Source of the DNA: Pleomorphomonas sp. T1.2MG-36
GTDB taxonomy: Bacteria; Pseudomonadota; Alphaproteobacteria; Rhizobiales; Pleomorphomonadaceae
DNA: 64,000 bases
Direction: 5' to 3'
Assembly (NCBI RefSeq): GCF_950100655.1
Contig: NZ_CATNLY010000012.1
Location: 248,001 to 312,000 of the forward strand
Under the pieces are notes generated by a model that made no database searches, was not told the DNA's origin, and saw only the letters and a list, made by a program, of their open reading frames with translations. Positions 59,162 to 64,000 of the stretch are shown here, in pieces. Every line of letters starts with the position of its first letter. The first letter of the stretch is position 1. The position numbers and the translations under genes are program-made.

Positions 59162-60042
59162 TGCGCGCCTCCCTCACTGCCCAGGAAGCGCCGCGCGGCA
59201 AGCGCCACCGCCCCGGCGAGAGCGTTGCCGACCGGCGACATCAGACGTGGCCGGTGACGAGCGGCAAGATAGGCGGGATAGAGCGGCGCAAGGCCGCCAA
59301 GCAGAGAGATACGGTCCACGCCGTCGTCAACGATACGATCCAGCGCCAGGTCGACAGAGGCGGCCGCCTTGGTGACGATGTCGAGCGCAACGGCATCGCC
59401 CTCCTCCGCCGCCGCAAAAACCGCCGGTGCGAAGCGGCCGAAATCGCCGGGCGTCGCCGTCCGCGCGAACTCGACCATGGGGCCGGGCGCGCCGCCGAAC
59501 TCGGCAATCAACCGATGGGTGAGCGGCGAGGCCGCGATGATGCGGTCGTGGGCGAGCAGCGCCGCGGAGAGGGCCACGCGACCGAGGCTCGCCCCGGAGC
59601 CGAAATCGCCGATGACGAAGCCCCAGCCGCCGTAGGACCGCACCGCGCCGCCCAGTCTGGCAAAGAAAATCGAGCCGGTGCCGAGAATGGCCACCGCGCC
59701 GTCGCCGTCCCCTATGGCGCCTTCAAGCGCAATGAGACCGTCGGAGACCACCTCCACCCGGCCGGCAGGCAGCGAAGCCGCGACGAAGGCGGCGGTATCG
59801 CCGACGTTGCTGCCGGCAAGACCGAGCAGCACGCCCGAACGCTGGAGCGCGCCCTTGTCGAGGCCGGCGGCGGCAAGAGCCGCATCGATGGCGGTCCTGA
59901 TGTTGCGGAGTGAGCCGGCTCGGTCGCTCAGAACGTTGGCCGCACCGCCGGCGCCGGTGGCAACGATGCGCCCGTCGCGGCCTGCCACAGCCGCCCGGCA
60001 GCCGGTCCCGCCCCCGTCGACGCCGATCACGAAATCCACCAT
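59158..60042 (-). CDS. BadF/BadG/BcrA/BcrD-type sugar kinase (GlcNAc/MurNAc kinase candidate)
   Basis: This 294-residue ASKHA-fold kinase has the phosphate-1 motif FVIGVDGGGTGCRAAVAG at residues 4-21, GLAGSN near 76, the phosphate-2 motif AILGTGSIFFA near 118, and GGWGFVIGDFGSGASLGR near 137. BadF-family members include human NAGK and clostridial MurK, which phosphorylate GlcNAc and MurNAc at C6. Its place with nagA and murQ argues for that role. GGGAGGAGGG precedes ATG 60040-60042. It is the first gene of the minus-strand operon. Confidence 0.88.
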   Translation of the reverse strand: MVDFVIGVDGGGTGCRAAVAGRDGRIVATGAGGAANVLSDRAGSLRNIRTAIDAALAAAGLDKGALQRSGVLLGLAGSNVGDTAAFVAASLPAGRVEVVSDGLIALEGAIGDGDGAVAILGTGSIFFARLGGAVRSYGGWGFVIGDFGSGASLGRVALSAALLAHDRIIAASPLTHRLIAEFGGAPGPMVEFARTATPGDFGRFAPAVFAAAEEGDAVALDIVTKAAASVDLALDRIVDDGVDRISLLGGLAPLYPAYLAARHRPRLMSPVGNALAGAVALAARRFLGSEGGAQ

Positions 60043-60275
60043 TGCGGCCCTCCTCCCCCCAAAAGTACCAAAAAAATACCATTTGCCAATCGGCATATTG
60101 GTCGAGCCCTCCGCTTTTTTGGGGCTGAATACTCAACTAATTGATTTAAATCGAACAATCAACCTGACCAGCTTCTGGGAGAACCGTGCCGGTCGCAAAA
60201 GTGAATGAATTATGATTGCCCCTCTGGACAAGTGGTAGCTTTTTGGCATTATTGCCCGGGTGGGGGAATGGCACA
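60043..60275. promoter_or_regulatory. Divergent control region of the amino-sugar locus
   Basis: TACCA occurs twice 11 bp apart (60066-60070 and 60077-60081), reading TGGTA on the minus strand. CCAAT (60086-60090) and ATTGG (60097-60101) form an inverted pair. TGGTA/ACCA half-sites are typical of GntR-HutC operators such as those of DasR and NagR. A possible murQ promoter is TGGACA (60225-60230), 17 bp, ATTATT (60248-60253), which is weak. Confidence 0.45.
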
Positions 60276-61178
60276 ATGACGGCAAAGCTCGGCACCGAGG
60301 ATCGCGATGTCAATGCGAAGGGGTTCGACACCCTGCCGCCGACGCGGATACTCGAAGTGCTCGCCGCGGCCCAGGTGAACGCGGCGCGAAGCGTCGAAGC
60401 CGCCATTCCCGCCATTGCCAAAGCATCCGAACGCGCCGCCGCCGCATTGATGTCGGGCCATCGCCTCGTCTACATCGGCGCCGGCAGCTCCGGTCTGATG
60501 GCGCTTGCCGACTGCCTGGAACTGCCCGGCACCTACGGCATCGGCCTTAACGAGGCCATCGTCGTTCTGGCCGGCGGCCGCGACAGTCTCGTCGACATGC
60601 TGGGAACGGGCGAAGACGATGTCGAGGCGGGAGCTGCCGATCTCGCGGCCACCGGCATCGACCGGGGCGACTGCGTGATCGCCGTGTCCGCCTCCGGCTC
60701 GACGCCCTACACGGTCGCCGCCGTCCACGCCGCCAAAGAGCGTGGCGCCACGGTGATCGGCATCGCCAATAACGACGGTGCACCGCTTCTTCAGGCCGCC
60801 GACGTGGCGGTTCTGCTCAGGACGCCGCCGGAAGTGGTGTCCGGCTCGACCCGCATGGGTGCCGGTACGGCGCAGAAGATCGCCCTCAACATGCTGTCGA
60901 CGCTGATGGCCGTCCACCTCGGCCATGTCCACGACGGCCACATGGTCAACGTCAGGGCCGACAACGACAAGCTCAGGGCGCGCGCCGCCCGCATCGTGTC
61001 AGACATCACCGGAATTTCGACCGACACGGCAACAGGGCTCCTGCGGGAGAGCCGTGGCTCGGTCAAGCACGCCATTCTGCTCGCCGCCGGCGCGGGAGAT
61101 ATCGAGGCGGCCAATGCCGCTCTCGTCGAGGCCGGCCAAAACCTGCGTCGGGCGATGTCGCTCGTCGCAAAACTATAA
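60276..61178 (+). CDS. murQ: N-acetylmuramic acid 6-phosphate etherase
   Basis: MurQ cleaves the D-lactyl ether of MurNAc-6-P to give GlcNAc-6-P, the step that merges cell-wall recycling with GlcNAc catabolism. The 300-residue SIS-domain protein has VYIGAGSSGLMALADC near residue 67, GGRDSLVDMLGTGEDDVEAGA near 105, AVSASGSTPYTVAA near 138, and PEVVSGSTRMGAGTAQKIALN near 190 (each typical of MurQ). The ATG at 60276 has GGGGGAA upstream. It diverges from the kinase operon and precedes a sugar ABC importer by 49 bp. Confidence 0.94.
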   Translation: MTAKLGTEDRDVNAKGFDTLPPTRILEVLAAAQVNAARSVEAAIPAIAKASERAAAALMSGHRLVYIGAGSSGLMALADCLELPGTYGIGLNEAIVVLAGGRDSLVDMLGTGEDDVEAGAADLAATGIDRGDCVIAVSASGSTPYTVAAVHAAKERGATVIGIANNDGAPLLQAADVAVLLRTPPEVVSGSTRMGAGTAQKIALNMLSTLMAVHLGHVHDGHMVNVRADNDKLRARAARIVSDITGISTDTATGLLRESRGSVKHAILLAAGAGDIEAANAALVEAGQNLRRAMSLVAKL

Positions 61179-61227
61179 TCGGGGTTCTCAACGCGCGTCT
61201 TCGGACGCGAGCAAAGGGAGACGGACG

Positions 61228-62484
61228 ATGTATCGCACTACGTTGCAGGGTATCCTGCTGGCATCGAGCATCCTCGCCGGCGTCGGCACGGCCATGGCGG
61301 CCGATGTCACGCTCAACATCGAGAGCTGGCGCAACGACGACCTTCAGATCTGGCAGGAAAAGATCATTCCGGCCTTCGAGGCCAAGCATCCGGGTATCAA
61401 GGTCACCTTCTCGCCGAGCGCGCCGACCGAATACAACGCGGCGCTCAATGCCAAGCTCGACGCGGGCTCGGCCGGCGATCTCGTCGCCTGCCGGCCGTTC
61501 GACACGTCGCTCGAACTGTTCAACAAGGGCAAGCTCGAAGATCTGACGGCCCTCGAAGGCATGAAGAACTTCTCCGACGTCGCCAAGTCCGCGTGGAGCA
61601 CTGACGACGGCGCGAAGACCTTCTGCGTGCCGATGGCGTCCGTCATCCATGGCTTCATCTACAACAAGGAAGCCTTCGAGAAGGTCGGCGCCGAGGTTCC
61701 GAAGACCGTCGACCAGTTCTTCGCGGTCCTCGAGAAGCTGAAGGCCGACGGCACCTACATTCCGATGGCCATGGGCACCAAGGACATGTGGGAAGCCGCC
61801 ACGATGGGCTACCAGAACATCGGGCCGACCTACTGGAAGGGCGAGGAAGGCCGCAAAGCGCTGATCGCCGGCACCCAGAAGCTGACCGACGATCCGTGGG
61901 TCGAACCCTATCGCGTGCTCGCCAAGTGGAAGCCGTACCTCGGCGATGGCTTCGAGGCCCAGACCTACCCGGACAGCCAGAACCTGTTCACGCTCGGCCG
62001 CGCCGCCATCTACCCGGCCGGTTCTTGGGAAATCTCGCTGTTCAACACCGCCGGCCTGAAGCTCGGCGCCTTCCCGCCGCCGGTCGCGAAAGACGGGGAT
62101 GCCTGCTACATCTCCGACCACAACGACATCGCCATGGGCCTCAACGCGGCCAGCGCCCACAAGGAGGAAGCCAAGGTGTTCCTCGAGTGGGTGGCCTCGC
62201 CCGAGTTCGCCTCGATCTACGCCAACGCGCTGCCGGGCTTCTTCAGCCTGAACTCGACGGCCGTCGAGATGAGCGATCCGCTGGCCAAAGAGTTCGTCTC
62301 CTGGCGCGAGACCTGCAAGCCGACCATCCGTTCGACCTATCAGATCCTGTCGCGCGGCACGCCCAACCTCGAGAACGAGACCTGGGCTGAATCGGCCAAC
62401 GTGATCAACGGCACCGACACGCCGGAAGTCGCCGCCAAAAAGCTGCAGGACGGCCTCGACAGCTGGTACAAGCCGGCCAAGTGA
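61228..62484 (+). CDS. Carbohydrate ABC transporter substrate-binding protein
   Basis: This 418-residue periplasmic protein has a signal peptide (MYRTTLQGILLASSILAGVG, cleaved at AMA-AD). A family-1 extracellular solute-binding fold follows: VTLNIESWRNDDLQIWQEKIIPAF, HPGIKVTFSP, FIYNKEAFEKVGAEVPKT and AIYPAGSWEISLFN. The sugar is not readable, but its position after murQ suggests GlcNAc, MurNAc or a muropeptide sugar. GGGAG lies nine bases before the ATG. A hairpin after the gene (62498-62521) fits the usual higher expression of binding proteins over permeases. Confidence 0.92.
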   Translation: MYRTTLQGILLASSILAGVGTAMAADVTLNIESWRNDDLQIWQEKIIPAFEAKHPGIKVTFSPSAPTEYNAALNAKLDAGSAGDLVACRPFDTSLELFNKGKLEDLTALEGMKNFSDVAKSAWSTDDGAKTFCVPMASVIHGFIYNKEAFEKVGAEVPKTVDQFFAVLEKLKADGTYIPMAMGTKDMWEAATMGYQNIGPTYWKGEEGRKALIAGTQKLTDDPWVEPYRVLAKWKPYLGDGFEAQTYPDSQNLFTLGRAAIYPAGSWEISLFNTAGLKLGAFPPPVAKDGDACYISDHNDIAMGLNAASAHKEEAKVFLEWVASPEFASIYANALPGFFSLNSTAVEMSDPLAKEFVSWRETCKPTIRSTYQILSRGTPNLENETWAESANVINGTDTPEVAAKKLQDGLDSWYKPAK

Positions 62485-62497
62485 CGTGACACACGGC

Positions 62498-62521
62498 GGC
62501 GGCGCGGCTCTCCGCGCCGCC
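62498..62521 (+). terminator. Intercistronic hairpin after the binding-protein gene
   Basis: GGCGGCGCGG (62498-62507) pairs with CCGCGCCGCC (62512-62521) around the loop CTCT, followed by GTTCCTTCC. It probably acts as a partial terminator or mRNA-stabilising stem between the binding protein and permease genes. Confidence 0.55.
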
Positions 62522-62576
62522 GTTCCTTCCGCCTGTCGGCCATCGCCGACCGGCCGCCGGCGCCACAGAGACTGAC

Positions 62577-63527
62577 ATGACCGACCTTGCACCCGAACAG
62601 GGCGGGGAAGCCTCGCGGCGGCGGCCGCGGCGTTGGCATATCCTCGTCTTCCTCGCCCCTGCCGTCTTCATCTACACGGCGGTGATGATCCTGCCGCTCT
62701 TCGAGACGCTGCGGCAGTCCTTCTTCAACGTCGTCGACGGCGAGCACGTCTTCGTCGGCTTTTCGAACTTCGCGACATTGTTCGGCGACCCGCGCTGGGC
62801 GGCCGACTTCTGGAACGCGCTCGGCAACAACTTCGTGTTCTTTCTGATCCACATGGCGGTGCAGAACCCGATCGGCATCGCCCTCGCCGCGCTGCTGTCG
62901 CTGCCGGGCCTGAGGTTCGCCGCCTTCTACCGCACGGCCTTCTTCCTGCCGACGCTGCTGTCCTTCGTGATCGTCGGCTTCATCTGGAAGCTGATCCTGT
63001 CGCCGATCTGGGGCGTCGCCCCATGGCTGATGGATCTCGTCGGCATGAAGGCGCTGTTCGGCCCCTGGCTCGGCAAGCCGGGTTCGGCGCTAATCGCCGT
63101 GTCGCTGGTCTCGGTGTGGCAGTTCATCGGCATTCCGATGATGCTGATCTACGCCGCGCTCCTCAACATTCCCGAGGAGGTGATCGAGGCGGCCGAGATC
63201 GACGGCATCACCGGCTGGGGGCAGTTCTTCAAGATCAAGCTGCCGCTCATCCTGCCGGCCATCGGCATCATCTCGATCCTCACCTTCGTCGGCAACTTCA
63301 ACGCCTTCGACCTCGTCTACACCATGCAGGGGGCGCTGGCCGGACCGGACAAGGCGACCGACATCCTCGGCACCTTCCTTTACCGCACCTTCTTCGGCTT
63401 CCAGCTTCAGCTCGGGGACCAGTCGATGGGCGCAACCATCGCCACCATCATGTTCCTGATCATCCTGACGGGTGTCTGCATCTACCTGTTCGGCATCCAG
63501 CGGCGCATCCGCCGTTACCAGTTCTGA
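62577..63527 (+). CDS. Sugar ABC transporter permease (MalF-like)
   Basis: This 316-residue inner-membrane permease has six predicted helices, the first at about residues 20-42 (WHILVFLAPAVFIYTAVMIL). The cytoplasmic EAA loop reads EAAEIDGITGWGQFFKIKLP near residue 205 and contacts the ATPase. It has no long N-terminal extension. It lies 92 bp after the binding-protein gene and 11 bp before the second permease. The ribosome binding site is weak, which agrees with coupling to the upstream gene. Confidence 0.93.
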   Translation: MTDLAPEQGGEASRRRPRRWHILVFLAPAVFIYTAVMILPLFETLRQSFFNVVDGEHVFVGFSNFATLFGDPRWAADFWNALGNNFVFFLIHMAVQNPIGIALAALLSLPGLRFAAFYRTAFFLPTLLSFVIVGFIWKLILSPIWGVAPWLMDLVGMKALFGPWLGKPGSALIAVSLVSVWQFIGIPMMLIYAALLNIPEEVIEAAEIDGITGWGQFFKIKLPLILPAIGIISILTFVGNFNAFDLVYTMQGALAGPDKATDILGTFLYRTFFGFQLQLGDQSMGATIATIMFLIILTGVCIYLFGIQRRIRRYQF

Positions 63528-63538
63528 CGGAGGGGCGG

Positions 63539-64000
63539 ATGTCCAAGGCAAGACAATCGACGCTGCGCACCAGCCTCGTCCATGTGGCGCTGATCGCCTA
63601 CACGCTGGTGGCGCTGTTTCCGGTGTTTCTCACCATCATCAACTCGTTCAAGAGCAAACAGGCGATCTTCGGCCAGCCGCTCCGCCTGCCCGGCCCGTCG
63701 ACCTTCAGCCTGATCGGCTACGAGACGGTGCTGAAGCAGGGCGACTTCGTCACCTACTTCCAGAACAGCACCATCGTCACGGTCGTCTCGATCTTCCTGG
63801 TGCTGCTGTTCGGCGCCATGGCCGCCTTCGCCCTGGCTGAGTATCGCTTCCGCGGCAACACGATGATGGGGCTCTATCTTGCCATCGGCATCATGATCCC
63901 GATCCGCCTGGGCACGGTGGCGCTGTTGCAGGGCATGGTGGCGACCGGCCTCGTCAACACGCTGACCGCCCTCGTCCTCGTCTACACGGCGCAAGGGTTG
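63539..64000 (+). CDS. Sugar ABC transporter permease (MalG-like), 3' end outside window
   Basis: The frame opens at ATG 63539 behind GGAGG (63530-63534) and runs to the window edge, giving the first 154 residues. It shows an N-terminal helix VHVALIAYTLVALFPVFLTIINSFK and the segment FQNSTIVTVVSIFLVLLFGAMAAFALAEYRF, both typical of MalG-type permeases. The EAA loop should follow beyond the window, where the ATPase and perhaps nagB are expected. Confidence 0.92.
   Translation, partial: MSKARQSTLRTSLVHVALIAYTLVALFPVFLTIINSFKSKQAIFGQPLRLPGPSTFSLIGYETVLKQGDFVTYFQNSTIVTVVSIFLVLLFGAMAAFALAEYRFRGNTMMGLYLAIGIMIPIRLGTVALLQGMVATGLVNTLTALVLVYTAQGL

Noticed and set aside
59158..60096. Start of the BadF kinase 18 codons further upstream
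   Set aside because: The nucleotide-binding strand begins at MVDFVIGVDGGGT, the internal ATG has a GGGAGGAGGG ribosome binding site, and the upstream part coincides with the putative operators.

Overview
The window is a GC-rich (roughly two thirds G+C by eye), densely packed chromosomal segment of an alphaproteobacterium, most likely of the order Hyphomicrobiales (Rhizobiales). This rests on gene content and order: pepA-holC diverging from lptF-lptG-lptD-surA-pdxA-rsmA, rsmA facing gmk-yicC, hslV-hslU near hisF-hisE-coaA, a plant-type (class II) DAHP synthase, DUF1489 and CreA proteins, a short-form GltX, and cysS linked to cimA. I do not assign a genus. I see no rRNA, tRNA, insertion sequence, prophage or CRISPR array. 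All recognised genes look intact except the two cut by the window edges.

Layout. 1-4060: the end of an amino-acid permease, a luciferase-like oxidoreductase, an aldo/keto reductase, and a YqhD-type aldehyde reductase diverging from it. 4063-12169: a giant periplasmic alpha-2-macroglobulin, recJ and a DJ-1/PfpI protein, all on the minus strand. 12443-19500: a membrane chemoreceptor, enolase, NDH-2, a GNAT acetyltransferase and DAHP synthase preceded by a probable attenuator. 19998-23653: DUF1489, two small related acidic proteins with strong ribosome binding sites, a yeiH-lysR pair and a small membrane ORF. 23671-28356: an ATM1-type ABC exporter, a LysM/Pro-Ala-rich envelope protein and a LOG-family enzyme. 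28363-38018, nearly all minus strand: cysS-GFA-pip-cimA, creA, an SGNH hydrolase, gltX, and pepA-holC. 38249-47360: LPS transport and outer-membrane assembly genes running into pyridoxine synthesis and rRNA methylation, then gmk-yicC. 47513-57218: an aldo/keto reductase facing a LacI regulator with a clear promoter/operator, hslVU, an SDR protein, a PAS-PAS chemoreceptor, and hisF-hisE-coaA. 57228-64000: a divergent amino-sugar locus.

How the genes work together. The clearest functional unit is the right end. A BadF-family sugar kinase, a GntR-UTRA regulator and NagA (minus strand) diverge from MurQ and a sugar ABC importer (plus strand). Together they predict uptake of GlcNAc, MurNAc or cell-wall fragments without a phosphotransferase system, intracellular phosphorylation, cleavage of the lactyl ether, and deacetylation to GlcN-6-P. 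The central block couples LPS export (LptF, LptG), LPS insertion (LptD) and outer-membrane protein folding (SurA) through overlapping reading frames.

The observations I consider least explained by routine annotation are the aromatic-rich leader peptide plus terminator upstream of DAHP synthase, the pair of small paralogous proteins at 20.6 and 21.1 kb, the operator-flanked lacI promoter, and the apparent absence of hisB, hisH and hisA beside hisF.
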